Below the pieces are notes generated by a model that saw nothing but the letters and a program-made list of their open reading frames with translations, was not told the DNA's origin and ran no database searches. A DNA stretch of 34,079 nucleotides from Lentilactobacillus farraginis DSM 18382 = JCM 14108 (GTDB taxonomy: Bacteria; Bacillota; Bacilli; Lactobacillales; Lactobacillaceae). Both the position numbers and the translations under genes were made by a program. Positions 14,127 to 24,324 of the stretch are shown here, in pieces. Each line of letters starts with the position of its first letter. The stretch's first letter is position 1. The DNA lies in NCBI RefSeq assembly GCF_000583655.1, contig NZ_BAKI01000029.1:1-34079 (forward strand), in the 5' to 3' direction.

Positions 14127-17100
14127 TATGCTGTCCCCCTTTCACGTGTTGCCATTTTTTGGCCAAACATAGCTTGGACTTGTTCTTTAACCGCCTTAGA
14201 AATGTCATTGGCTACTTTGGCTCCAGCGTTTTTATCATTAGCATTAACCGTGATGTTCATGTTGAGGTTAACCGTAACGTTATTGGCTCCTTTAGCATCA
14301 TGCTTAGGCTGATTTGGCAGTCCTTTGAGCGGATTATAATTTTTCAGGTTTTCCAGAAGTGCTTTGTGCATCTTCTTAATTGATTCATTGCTGAACACAG
14401 AGCTTGATACCTTGCTTCGGGCACCAATTGCCGATGCAATCAAGCCATCGGCATTAGGCTTCTTAGGATTAATAGCAACTTCGGGGTCCTTTTCACCATA
14501 AATGTTTAATTTATTCTTAGTTGACCAGCCACCATTGTTATGAAGTAAAGCTGCAACTTTGACAGCATCTGCAACATGTTCGCCCGTATGGCCACCCCGT
14601 TCCCATTCACTTGAGAATTTAGCTGCCAAGCTTGATACCGAACCCTTACCACGAAGAACACTTTTAAGGATTGAGCTATTGGAACTGTCGCCGTTAAGCG
14701 CAAAGCCGATCTGTGCGCCCGCATTCTTCCATGAGGCACCGTGTTTCTTGGCATATGCTTTTAAGGCTGTAAATCTGCCTTATACCACTGCCCCAGTCCA
14801 GAAGCACCAATACTGTTTTGTATTCCTGGGTTTAAACCTGATTCAAGTAGCCAGTTACCAAGAACCGCTTCAATACCTTTTTTTGTTGCGGATGGATAGG
14901 CTGACTTAATAGCGTCATAAAGTGTTTTAGCCCTTGATGCGATGCTGCCACTCAGTCCTAGCGAACCGATATTGCTTGCTCTTAAGTGTTTCTTGACCCA
15001 CTTGAGTTGTGGGGCAATCTCTTTTGATACAAGCTTTGATAATGCAGACGAAGCTTGTTTGTTCTTCTTGGCTGCTTTTTTAGCTTTGGTAGATCTCATT
15101 TTAGTGACGTCAAACCAGCCACTAGTGGAATCAGGATTGTTACTAAACGGATTATGCTTTGAAACTCCAATATGAACATGAGTTCCAGCAGGCCCAAGTG
15201 CAGCAATCTTTTGCCCAGCATTAACGTCATCACCAACACTCACGTAGGTATGGGCACCCGAATTGTTCTTGCCGTTGAACTCTTGATAGATAACATAGTA
15301 TCCGTCTGCAGACTTAGTAACCATGTTTTGACCAATTCCACTAGAGCCTCCCCAACCATTTGGTGCTCCACCAGATCGAATAACTTTACCAGGATGAACT
15401 GCATGGACAACATGGCCTCCAGAGAAATCGACACCATCATGGATTGATAGGCCTCCGGCGACAGGCCCACGATAACCAAATCCTGACGAAACGCCAAAAC
15501 CATTGCCAGGGTTATGAAGCCACGTACCACTACCATAAGTACCGGAACCTTCTGAGCTTCTTGCGTTGTCCATTTGATGCCATACTTCTGTAGACCAAGG
15601 ATCCCCGTATTTAGTTGTTGCACGTTTGCTTAATCCTTTGATGGCATTTCCAAGAACTGTATTTGATTTTGAAATTTTTGATGAAAATTCATTTGAAAAA
15701 GCTTTGTTTGGATGAGCATTATTCTTGCTGATGATTTTATTAAGCTCACTATGAGATACGCCGGAGCCTTTAGCAAAGTGCTGAATGCCCATTAAACGTC
15801 CTAATTTTTGGGTCTGGGATCCATTAAGGACTCTGTCACGTTTCTTTAAGGGGATCATCCTATCATTTCCATGCGGAATTAATAGAGAATTATTACGAAT
15901 AATAGATTCTTGACGTGGACCAGACTTGGCATCATTCACAATTGCCAGTTGATCATTAGGAAGCTCTCCGTTTGAGCCTTTAGCATAGTGAATGGCATTA
16001 ATAACGGAACTATTACCGCCAAATTGTCCAAGAACTTTATCAATACCCTTGATGCCACCGTTCAATTGATGAACAGTGTTTGACATTGCTGAATGTGCGT
16101 AATTATCCATCTTACCAAGTGCATGGCCGAAGCCAATTGCCGTCGCTTTACCACTTGAAATTACACCAGACTGCATTTGGTTAACTTGTTTCTGAACACC
16201 CTTCTGTATACTGTTATACGTTGAAATAGCTTGATTCTTAGACTTAGTCGTGTAGTGTTTAGTATCACTACTGATATTGCGCCACCTCGACGTATTGCCT
16301 TTGTCAAATTGGCGCAATTGCTTGTATGAACCTTTTTGCAATTGATCATAATCGATAACAGTTTGCTTTTGAGTCTTACCGGTATATTTAGCAGTTGACT
16401 TGTGAATACTTGACCACTTGGAGTTGCTTGATTTACTGAACTTAGACAATTGCTTAGATGAACCAGATTGAAGATCACTATAATCTTTAATAGTCTTTTT
16501 GCTTACTCTTTTAGCAGCTTTCAATGACTTATTTGAAGATGCGGTAAGCTTAGTATTCCCGGTAGCATAACCAGGCAACGCTTGACCATAATTGCCAGTA
16601 AGAACACGTTTGGTGTCCTTAGCATTAAGAATCTTCTCTCCAGCCTTAACCCTTGTTATTTGAGGACCATTAGCGCCCAACAAACGCGCTTTGCGACCCA
16701 TTACGGTATACGCAAGCTCAGGTTCCCCGCTTTCACCAATAAGTGCCATATGTGTATGTGTTGATGCATTACGAGTACCCAAAGCGTTAGCAGCAAACAC
16801 ATTCCCAGGTAGTCTGGAAGCATCAGTACTTGCTGTTCGCTTACTCTTCTTGGGATTCTTTTTACCATTCTTCATTTGGGAAAGAAGCGAATTCATCTTT
16901 TCAAGTTCGGGTGTTAAATTGCTTGCCATAGCTTTGGTACCAAGATGACCAAGCTTCGTTAAACCACCCCAAAGATTACCCCACCAATCACCAAACCGGC
17001 TCCAAATGCCCTTCATTTTTCCTGTCCAGGTATTCATTTGCTTAAGGTTGCCTTTAACCATTGCTGAAGTCTTTTGAACAACTTTTTCATGCATGGTTTC

Positions 17101-20100
17101 AGCACTATCGATAGTTTTATTCTTAGTGGTCCGAGCAGCGCTGATTGTTTTATCACGTTGGCTGCGAGCGTTGGCAATGATCTTATCATGCTGTTTCTTG
17201 CTGATTGAATGGGTTACATAATATTCCTTGTCAGCCGCATTACGAACAGAATTGTACTTCTTATTAGCAGCACTTTTGGCAGATTTATAGGTCTTATTTG
17301 CAGAATTAACAGTTGACTTCATCGTTTTGTATGAAGACCTAATAATCGAGCGAGCTTGTGACTGAGAAAGTTTCGAAGTCCGGTTCTTTAATCGGCCGTA
17401 AATAATGGTTTCTTTGTTGGTATTATTAGTAAGTAGCCTGGATACTGCCCGATTGGTTGCTGAAATAGCAGCTTCACGGCCTTTACCACCGTTTCTTTCA
17501 CTTCGGGTCAGTTTACTAATGCCTTTAGAAGCATTTGAATACCGCTTACTCCAGTACTTATTGTCTGATTTTTCCATAGAAGCAGCTTGCTTCTTGGTAA
17601 TAACGCCTTCTTTAAGCAGCATCTGAACGCGCTTGTTAGATGATAACTTTTCGGAATTTGTATAAGATTTTAAACCTCTGCGCATATTGCCATAAACATT
17701 TCGGTTAATCTTCGATCCGGTTCCTTTAGAAACAGTTGCCCAATTCTGATTAGCCTTATTAAAAGAAGAAGTAAATGATTTAAGCTCTCTCTTACCAGAT
17801 TTATCCAACCCTAATGATGTAGCTTTCTTTGCATGTTTTGTTTTTGAATCATCCGGAACCATCATGCCGTAAATATCAGTGCTGTAGCCTTTATGATGAA
17901 TAATCCGCTTTTCTGCTGAATTCTGTCGATCACCATTTCCAGTCCAGACTTGATTAGTTCTATAAGGATTAGACTGATGCTTCTTGTCAACTTCATTGAG
18001 ATTTTTAACATATTTACTACCAGCAATACTCTTAGCAATCGAACCACCAACAGATGAGCCAATCATAGCAACTAATGGATTACCACCACTCAATGCAAGG
18101 CCAATCCCAGCACCAACAGCGTTACCGCCGGCTTGCCACATTTGACTGCCGCCTTGTTTGCTGTCAACACCCTTCTTAAAGGCACTTACAGCATGGCCAC
18201 CAATTTGAAGGCCAATAGTGGCATATGACATCCCTTTGAGTAATCGATCACTACTCAAAGAACTAGTCATGGCACCTAATCTTGATTGTGCAAAATGAGT
18301 GCTCCCGGAACGTGTTGAACTAAGTGGCACTCTTCTTCCAGCAACTCTTGAGCCAACTTCAGCCTGTTCAATATCACTAACTGCCGAAACAGCACGTGAA
18401 GTCATAGAAGCACGCGATTTACTGCTTCCCATACCAAGCATGCGTCCAGATAATCCAAGGAGGCCCTTACTAACTTTTAAGCCTCCCCATACTCCTGCAA
18501 ATGCTGCAGCATAACCGGCTGCTTTCTTGATTGGCGAAGGCAGGCCAATTAAAACTTTGAGGAATTTATTGGCAACACCTAGCGCTTTGGTGAATAGAGG
18601 TAGAACTGTTTTGGTGAATCCCATTCCCATAACATTAAGATATTGCTTAAATACATCAATCTGGTTTTTCCATGATGCCATATTCTTTTTAGCCAGTGAA
18701 GCAATATAACCATTCTTCCCATACTTTTGAGCCCGACTGACCTGTCCAGTTAGCGATCTCAATTGTTTGGTATTGTTGGCAAGGATAAGCCTGATTCTTG
18801 ACCAGTCGTCCCAAAGAACATGTGGAAAACATTAAATTTTTCAGCCGAACTCATCCCAGCAGTTGCTTTCTTAAGAACGTCCATATTATCGGCAAGTGTC
18901 TTAACTTGTCCATTAGCTTTCTGAAAATCAGAAGGCTTTAGGTTTAGAGCCGACATAATCTGTCCTTGTTGAGATTTCATAGTTGTATTGGGAGCTGCGA
19001 AAGCATTCATAACCTTACGTAGCCCAGTACCAGCGATAGATCCATCTTGTCCATTATTAGAAAGAACCCCCACTCCCGCAACAGTTCTAGCAAGTCCTTG
19101 GTTAGAACTATGGGCAGTAGCACCAACATAGCGTAAGGCATTCCCCATGCCTTCAAAATTTGTTGCCGTTAAATCTGACCCATAAGCCATTTCATTAAGA
19201 ACTTTCTTGGTATAAGCGGCCATCTTTTTCCTAGAATTACCGGCCTTGGCTTTATAGCCGAATTGCTCAAGTGTTGGTGCCCCATAATTAACAACTGAAT
19301 TATAGGGATCCCCAGAAGCTCTTGCGGCTTGTAAGAAGTATTTATGTGATGCTAACTCCTGTTTACCGTTATAGCCTCGACGAATAAGTTCTTCGCCGCC
19401 CTTGGCCATATCTGTAGGCGAAACGCCATATTGCAACGCAAAACGATTGTTTTCTTTCTGCATTGCCGCAGTTTCACGCTTGGATTGAGAAGTGGATTCG
19501 CCACCAGTCTTTAGCAAGTTTTTAATGGTGATGTATTTATTTTGTAAATTCGTAGCCTCATTGGCTGATTTAAGAAAGGCACCACCAATTATTCCAGCAC
19601 CAATTGCAATCTGAGAACTAATATTCACAAAATCATTACCCGCATCATACAAACTTCTGAATGACTTGGTTGTTTTGTGGCCACTCTTAGAGATCCGGTC
19701 AAGGGACATTTTTCCCCGATTACCGAGCCTTTCAATCCGCGTCCTTGTATGGTCAACATCAGCACTAGTTTGTTTAAGATTTGTTTTTACTTTAAGCTTT
19801 GCCTCTTTAGGCAGATGCTTTATTGAATTTCGAGCTTCCTTAGAAGTATCAGAAAAAGCCTTGCTGATTTGTTTCGCAGATTCACGATAACTGTCAGCAA
19901 GGCTTTTGTAACGATTACTTATTTGGTCTGCATCACTAGTTAGCCTATCAGACATTTTTTTTGATTTAGAAATTAAGCTGTCATATTTATCCTCAAACTT
20001 AGTTAATCCCTGAACCGACATGCGATTGCCAAAATGGGAAAGCTGATTATTAGCTTCCCGACTAGATCTGATAAGTCGATCCATTTTGTCATTCGCACGA

Positions 20101-20165
20101 TCAATCGCATCCATATTTTCTGACACAACTCGGAAACCAACCTTGGCACTTCTTGCGTAACCCAT
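14126..20165 (-). CDS. Tape measure protein with M23 and tail-lysozyme domains, two frame breaks
   Basis: It sets tail length and carries wall-cutting domains. The reconstructed length is 2,013 residues. The N-terminal coiled coil is followed by the PhageMin tail block (SDLTATNFEGMGNALRYVGA, MFFGTTGQESGL). There is a hydrophobic segment near residues 500-560. Three repeats of about 45 residues (DYxxLQxGSxKQL) lie at nt 16160-16510. An M23 peptidase is near residue 1570 (SIHDGVDFSGG, GTHVHIGVSKHN). A tail lysozyme is near 1745-1880 (LGNWLLESGLNPG with catalytic Glu). Frame breaks are at about 18786 (TTATCC should be TTAATCC) and about 14778 (AAGGCAG should be AAGGGCAG). Read as given it splits into three pieces. 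Confidence 0.88.
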
Positions 20166-20167
20166 AG

Positions 20168-20380
20168 CTAGAATCCTCCTCGCATTTGTGACTGGACTTC
20201 CATGCGCTTAGAAATCGCCCATTTAAAGACAGACAGTTCATCAGCATTCATATATTTAATTGGCCGAGGCAAACCGCTTTCTAATCCGTTATAAATATAG
20301 GCATTCCAGCCAATCGATTGAGACGATGAATTATTAATTAATGCCTCAAGATCTGTCTTGCGAATGAAGTGATTAGTCAA
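20168..20380 (-). CDS. Tail assembly chaperone, second part (gpT-like)
   Basis: A 70-residue frame directly before the tape measure and overlapping the previous chaperone by 8 bases in the +1 frame. The only start is TTG (20378-20380) with a weak AGGAAC upstream. In many tail operons this second frame is made only as a frameshift fusion with the first (gpG/gpGT). A +1 shift within GAA-CUU-GAC-UAA would fuse them. Independent initiation is also possible. RPIKYMNADELSVFKWAISK fits a small helical chaperone. Confidence 0.55.
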   Translation of the reverse strand: MTNHFIRKTDLEALINNSSSQSIGWNAYIYNGLESGLPRPIKYMNADELSVFKWAISKRMEVQSQMRGGF

Positions 20381-20762
20381 GTTCCTGCATAAGAAACCGG
20401 TCGGCTTCTGCGCAGACCTTCATAAGACCAGAATGATTTTCCCAGAACTTCCAACTCATTTTTTCCGGTTTACCACCAACAATGGGCGTACCGATAAGCG
20501 GATTAAGTCCCAGATCATCATTGCCGTTAATAAAGGCATCCCAGTAGGCATGACGACCAACATCTGTCAAATCAATAAACTTAACAGCATTCTCTACACC
20601 TGGAAAATTGAAGGGATATTTAATGTTTTGCTTGGTCTTTTTATCCCAAAGGGTTACATAACCAACAATCATCCCGTTTTTTTCAGTTCGAACTAGTTTA
20701 GGCTCTTTAATCGGTTCTTCAGTCGCTTTAGCAGTAGGCTTAGTATTAATTTCTTCAGTCAT
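20373..20762 (-). CDS. Tail assembly chaperone, first part (XkdN/gpG-like)
   Basis: The 129-residue protein lies between the tail tube and the tape measure, the invariant place for tail assembly chaperones, which coat the tape measure during tube polymerisation. It has an unstructured, charged N-terminus (residues 1-25) and a globular part with FPGVENAVKFIDLTDVGRHA. Its end overlaps the next frame (see 20168-20380). Position gives most of the support. Confidence 0.65.
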   Translation of the reverse strand: MTEEINTKPTAKATEEPIKEPKLVRTEKNGMIVGYVTLWDKKTKQNIKYPFNFPGVENAVKFIDLTDVGRHAYWDAFINGNDDLGLNPLIGTPIVGGKPEKMSWKFWENHSGLMKVCAEADRFLMQELD

Positions 20763-20795
20763 AAGAAAACTCCTTTGTTATTTAATTCCACCTGG

Positions 20796-21206
20796 TTACG
20801 ATTCGGTAATTGGATCAACTTGCAATACAGAAGCTTTGAATACCACGGAAACGCTTGGATATTCAGCGTTCAAAGTTGTATCAACTGGGCGCGTAATGCG
20901 GGCACTATCGGTATGAAAGTGAGCAAAACTCGAGGTTACGGATACGGGAACACCGGTTAGGTTATTTGCCAAGTCAATCAAATGGGCATAGTTGGCTGCA
21001 TTAGGATCTATACTGAACGTAAAGGTTCCAGAGTGATCATGATTAATGGCCGATTTACCATTACCATTATTATCCACAGAATCAGTAACGTTATCGTTAT
21101 TCCAAGCCACCGCGACTTTATCACCCGTACCAAAATCAGTGAACGGAAGTCCATCAATCTGAACTACTACTTCCCACGGGTCAAATGTATGTTGAGTAAG
21201 TTGCAT
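20796..21206 (-). CDS. Tail tube protein (DUF3277-like)
   Basis: The 136-residue protein directly follows the sheath, as DUF3277 tube proteins follow DUF3383 sheaths. Matching segments are NHDHSGTFTFSIDPNAANYA and a C-terminal VSVVFKASVLQVD strand. It polymerises into the inner tube that the sheath drives through the host envelope. The ATG has an AAGGAGG ribosome site. It ends 33 bases before the chaperone gene. Confidence 0.8.
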   Translation of the reverse strand: MQLTQHTFDPWEVVVQIDGLPFTDFGTGDKVAVAWNNDNVTDSVDNNGNGKSAINHDHSGTFTFSIDPNAANYAHLIDLANNLTGVPVSVTSSFAHFHTDSARITRPVDTTLNAEYPSVSVVFKASVLQVDPITES

Positions 21207-21220
21207 TTTGAATTTCCTCC

Positions 21221-22006
21221 TTATAGGTCGATTTCACCAGAAATATAAACATCATCAATGGCATCTGCTGGATGATACTGCCAAAATAAACCACGATAAA
21301 TACGTTGGGCTACGTCAGCGTCTTTCATATCTTCACGAGGCAAGGCAGTCACCAAATAGTCTGGTTTACCATTATCTTTTTCACCAATGCCACCGTTTTT
21401 GTAAAGCTGGTCAAACACTGATTCAACACCTGATTTAAGCAAATTAATACCTGTATTGTTAAAGGCAATTTTAGGATTTTTAGCCATGATCTTAGTCAGG
21501 GCTTTATTGCTGTGCTTAATGATGTAGTCACGGCCAAGCAAGATGTCGAGATAATAACCGCCAAGCATCTTACCATCACGGACAATAGGTAATCCTTGTG
21601 CATAGTAGTAAGTGTTGATATTGCCTTCCGTATAAGGCTCTAGTTGATCTTGCTGGAAAGATAACTGATCTTGTGGCAAGACACTATCAGCCAAATCAGA
21701 TGTGTTCGCCACATCAAAGCTGCCAACCGCCAGGTTGCCTACTGCACCCACAACACCAGATGATAAGACATTGGCATGATCATCGTCAGTATTTGCCTTA
21801 AATGCAGCGGTACTTTGGTTGGTTGCATATTGGGCAGTATCAGAAATATCATCAACGTCAACAAGTAGAATTCCTGTATTCTGAGCCTCAATATAATTTG
21901 AAAGAGCTGGAATCTTGTCTTTATCAATTCCGACTGGAATTAAATATTCATCCCCGGAGTTATAGAACTTCTTAACTGCGGAAATTAAGTTATTTGAATC
22001 TGACAT
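21221..22006 (-). CDS. Tail sheath, C-terminal part (DUF3383-like), separate gene
   Basis: 261 residues equivalent to the C-terminal three quarters of a DUF3383 sheath: SAVKKFYNSGDEYLIPVGID, YIEAQNTGILLVDV, GKMLGGYYLDILLGRDYI, and the terminal AIDDVYISGEIDL strand. It lacks the N-terminal roughly 90 residues, which are encoded at 23560-23817. The ATG has AGGAGGG 7 bases upstream, so it is translated on its own. An intrinsic terminator hairpin lies just before its ribosome site. Both sheath parts must assemble together if the particle is functional. Confidence 0.75.
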   Translation of the reverse strand: MSDSNNLISAVKKFYNSGDEYLIPVGIDKDKIPALSNYIEAQNTGILLVDVDDISDTAQYATNQSTAAFKANTDDDHANVLSSGVVGAVGNLAVGSFDVANTSDLADSVLPQDQLSFQQDQLEPYTEGNINTYYYAQGLPIVRDGKMLGGYYLDILLGRDYIIKHSNKALTKIMAKNPKIAFNNTGINLLKSGVESVFDQLYKNGGIGEKDNGKPDYLVTALPREDMKDADVAQRIYRGLFWQYHPADAIDDVYISGEIDL

Positions 22007-22013
22007 AACTTTT

Positions 22014-22053
22014 CCCTCCTAAAAAAAGAGCTTCACGATTTAATCGTGAAACT
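22014..22053 (-). terminator. Terminator-like hairpin inside the tail operon
   Basis: Arms GAGUUUCACGAU and AUCGUGAAGCUC (one mismatch) with loop UAA are followed by seven U residues on the minus strand. It sits between the Ig/FN3 gene and the ribosome site of the C-terminal sheath gene. It could lower sheath-C mRNA or act as a 3' processing end. Confidence 0.7.
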
Positions 22054-22081
22054 CTAAATATAAACCTGATTATTTAATAAA

Positions 22082-22936
22082 CTATTTAGCCGCTGATGAA
22101 GCCGGTGCTGCGGCACTCGATGCTGGGGCGGCTGCTGAACTTGAACCAGAACCAGAAGCGGAACTAGCAGCTGACGAACCGGCACTTGAAGCGGAACTAG
22201 CCGGCGCAGTTACTGTAATTGGCACTGCAATTGTTTGCTCCGTTTCATTTGGATTTGTCACATCTAGTTCAGTATTGCCAGCCTTGACACCAGTTAAATC
22301 AAATCGACCGTTTAGTTTATAATCAACTGTTGCGATCGTAGTATCTTTCACAGAAAATGTGCCACCATTGGTTGGGACAGGTGAAATATTAGTTGTTGCC
22401 GTTTGACCAACTTCAACATTAACATTTTCAGGAGAAGCAACTAATGGGGTAACCACTGGTGTTACATGGTCGCTTGCTCCGGTTTTGTTGTAATCAGATT
22501 CGCCAGCACTATTAACTGCCGTTACACCAATCGTATATTCATTACCATTAGTGAGGTTAGGAATTGTCACGGTTAATTTATCTGGCGTGGTACTTAGAGT
22601 AGCTTCAGCCGGCCAATTGTCGGTACGATTTTTTACATAAAAATTATAGCCTGTAATTGCTTCTTTATCAGCGTTAGCACTTGGCGTAACCACAGCCGTT
22701 GCTTGTGAATCACCCGCCGTCACTTTAATTGTGGGGGCTGTCGGAACAACTTGTGGCGTCGTAACTTTGCCCAAATCTGTTCCAAATTTAGTCGGGTCTT
22801 GACCGGCATACGCCGCGACAAAATCATAATCAGAGGCGGGTGTTAAACCATTAAACGTGACACCGCCAGTCTCGCCATCAACCAATTTTTTAGTTAAATC
22901 AGCTTTTGCATAGCCATCAAACTTTGGATCAGCCAT
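22082..22936 (-). CDS. FN3/Ig-like virion decoration protein with Ala/Ser tail
   Basis: 284 residues. An N-terminal part (GVTFNGLTPASDYDFVAAYA) is followed by a fibronectin type III domain (about residues 65-165; ITGYNFYVKN, NLTNGNEYTIGVTAVNSAGE). A bacterial Ig-like Big_2 domain comes next (about 165-245; VEVGQTATTNI, GVKAGNTELDV). The last 40 residues are almost only Ala, Ser and Pro. Such domains decorate phage surfaces and bind carbohydrates weakly. It lies between the two sheath genes. The ATG has only a weak AAGG site 10 bases upstream. Confidence 0.65.
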   Translation of the reverse strand: MADPKFDGYAKADLTKKLVDGETGGVTFNGLTPASDYDFVAAYAGQDPTKFGTDLGKVTTPQVVPTAPTIKVTAGDSQATAVVTPSANADKEAITGYNFYVKNRTDNWPAEATLSTTPDKLTVTIPNLTNGNEYTIGVTAVNSAGESDYNKTGASDHVTPVVTPLVASPENVNVEVGQTATTNISPVPTNGGTFSVKDTTIATVDYKLNGRFDLTGVKAGNTELDVTNPNETEQTIAVPITVTAPASSASSAGSSAASSASGSGSSSAAAPASSAAAPASSAAK

Positions 22937-22952
22937 TCTTATTAGCCTTCTT

Positions 22953-23817
22953 TCATTTTAAATCGTAATGGACTGAATCACTTGTAATGGTAGGATCACC
23001 ATTTGCCTGCGGCGAATTACTTACTCGCCACAGTAACATCGCTGGTTGCCGTAAAGCCACCATCTTCAGTAGTTGCTGTGATTTGTGTTGATCCTTCTTT
23101 AACATAGGTAACCTTACCAGTATCATCAACAGACGCAATTTTCGAATCAGCCGATGTAAAGTTAACCTTGCTGTCAGTAGCATTGTCTGGCTTTACGATT
23201 GCCGTTAATTGATCAGTCCCGCCGACAGTCCCAGACAATGTGGTTTTATCAAGCGATACGCCAGTGACTGGATTAGCATTAGCAGCAACCGTAACATTAG
23301 TAGTTGCTGTAATATCATCATTAACCCCGGTTTTAAAAGTGATAGTAGCATGACCGGCGGCTTTAAAAGTGACGGTGAAAGTTCCATCATTGTTAGGTGA
23401 TACCGTTACTACTGACGTGTCGCCCGACGATGCCGAGACATTCTTTTCAGTGGCAGTCGCTGGCAATACAGTCGTTGCCAACTTAGCGGTGCCACCGACA
23501 ATCCCACTAAGAGTAGCTTGGTCAACAGTCAAACTCGTTGGTGATACATAGTTACCAGCCGGAACGGCCGTGACAACTAAGATAGCTTCTGGTGGGTTAG
23601 GGCCGTTGAAGACCGCTTCTGCGTGTTTATAAAGTAAACTGTCTTGGTCATAATCGTCACCAACGGATTGCAAATCATTGTATCGGATTTGTGTGGCTTC
23701 GGTTGCGTCTGGGTCTTCAATCAAATACTTAGGTACTTGGTCGCCTAAATCCTTAACCGCCGTGATAACTTTGACACTGGTATGAACTGGGCCAAGTGGC
23801 TCGTTTGTAATAGGCAT
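22953..23817 (-). CDS. Tail sheath N-terminal part with Ig-like domains; +1 frameshift extension
   Basis: The frame-0 product (23017-23817, 266 residues) starts with sheath sequence (residues 1-90; RYNDLQSVGDDYDQDSLLYK, FNGPNPPEAILVV), the counterpart of the DUF3383 N-terminus. Two Big_2 Ig-like domains follow (about 95-180 and 185-266; DQATLSGIVGGTAKL, DKTTLSGTVGGTDQL). After GCG-AGU-AAG-UAA a +1 shift continues for 22 residues, SNSPQANGDPTITSD and then SVHYDLK, to a TGA at 22953, giving a long form of 287 residues. The major capsid gene has the same recoding site and a homologous extension. The start has AGGAGG 7 bases upstream. Confidence 0.75.
23003..23028 (-). promoter_or_regulatory. +1 ribosomal frameshift site in the sheath gene
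   Basis: The site is GCG-AGU-AAG-UAA followed by UUCGCCGCAGGCAA. It is identical at 25 of 26 bases to 25861-25886. The +1 frame is open, and its product is homologous to that of the capsid gene. Confidence 0.7.
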
Positions 23818-23835
23818 TATGATTCCTCCTAATTT

Positions 23836-24324
23836 TTAATTTCGTGTGATATTAATATTGTTATAACTAATTGAATCAATAGATGGCTGATCACTCTCAA
23901 AGTTTCGTTCAACTCGAATGTGTAAATCAAATCCATATTGCTGTTCGGAATTGTTAATCCCAATAGCGCTTCTGTCTTGCGGGTCAAGTACGCCCACAAT
24001 AATGATGCCTTGTCGCTTGACCTGATAATGAACTTCTGGATCACGCAAGTTAGCCTGTAGGTTATCCATAATGTCCAATGCTTGCTCCTGAGCGGACGAA
24101 TGGACAGTGATAGATATATTTGTATCCACTGGCTCATGCATGGGGTACAAGTGCTGTACTGGCGTTGAAATGGTTCCCGATGGATGAACAACAATAAATG
24201 GCAACGTCGACTTATAGCCTAACGTGTAATCAGCAATAACGTGCTGCTCGTCAAGATTAGTCAAAGAACGAACTGTCTGTCGAATGATTGCCGTCGTTTG
24301 TTCCCAATTTGTCGTTCGCTTCAT
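23836..24324 (-). CDS. Tail terminator / neck protein
   Basis: 162 residues, directly upstream of the sheath gene. The pattern TLGYKSTLPFIVVHP, then ISITVHSSAQEQALDIMDNL, then YQVKRQGIIIVGVLDPQDRS, with C-terminal FDLHIRVERNFE, is that of phage neck/tail terminator proteins (LIC_12616-like), which cap the tail tube and join it to the head. It overlaps the previous gene by 68 bases, which is long but supported by the coding pattern of both frames. Confidence 0.65.
   Translation of the reverse strand: MKRTTNWEQTTAIIRQTVRSLTNLDEQHVIADYTLGYKSTLPFIVVHPSGTISTPVQHLYPMHEPVDTNISITVHSSAQEQALDIMDNLQANLRDPEVHYQVKRQGIIIVGVLDPQDRSAIGINNSEQQYGFDLHIRVERNFESDQPSIDSISYNNINITRN

Noticed and set aside
14506..14754. 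Separate 82-codon gene between tape-measure pieces
   Set aside because: It is a shadow frame over the tail-lysozyme coding sequence.
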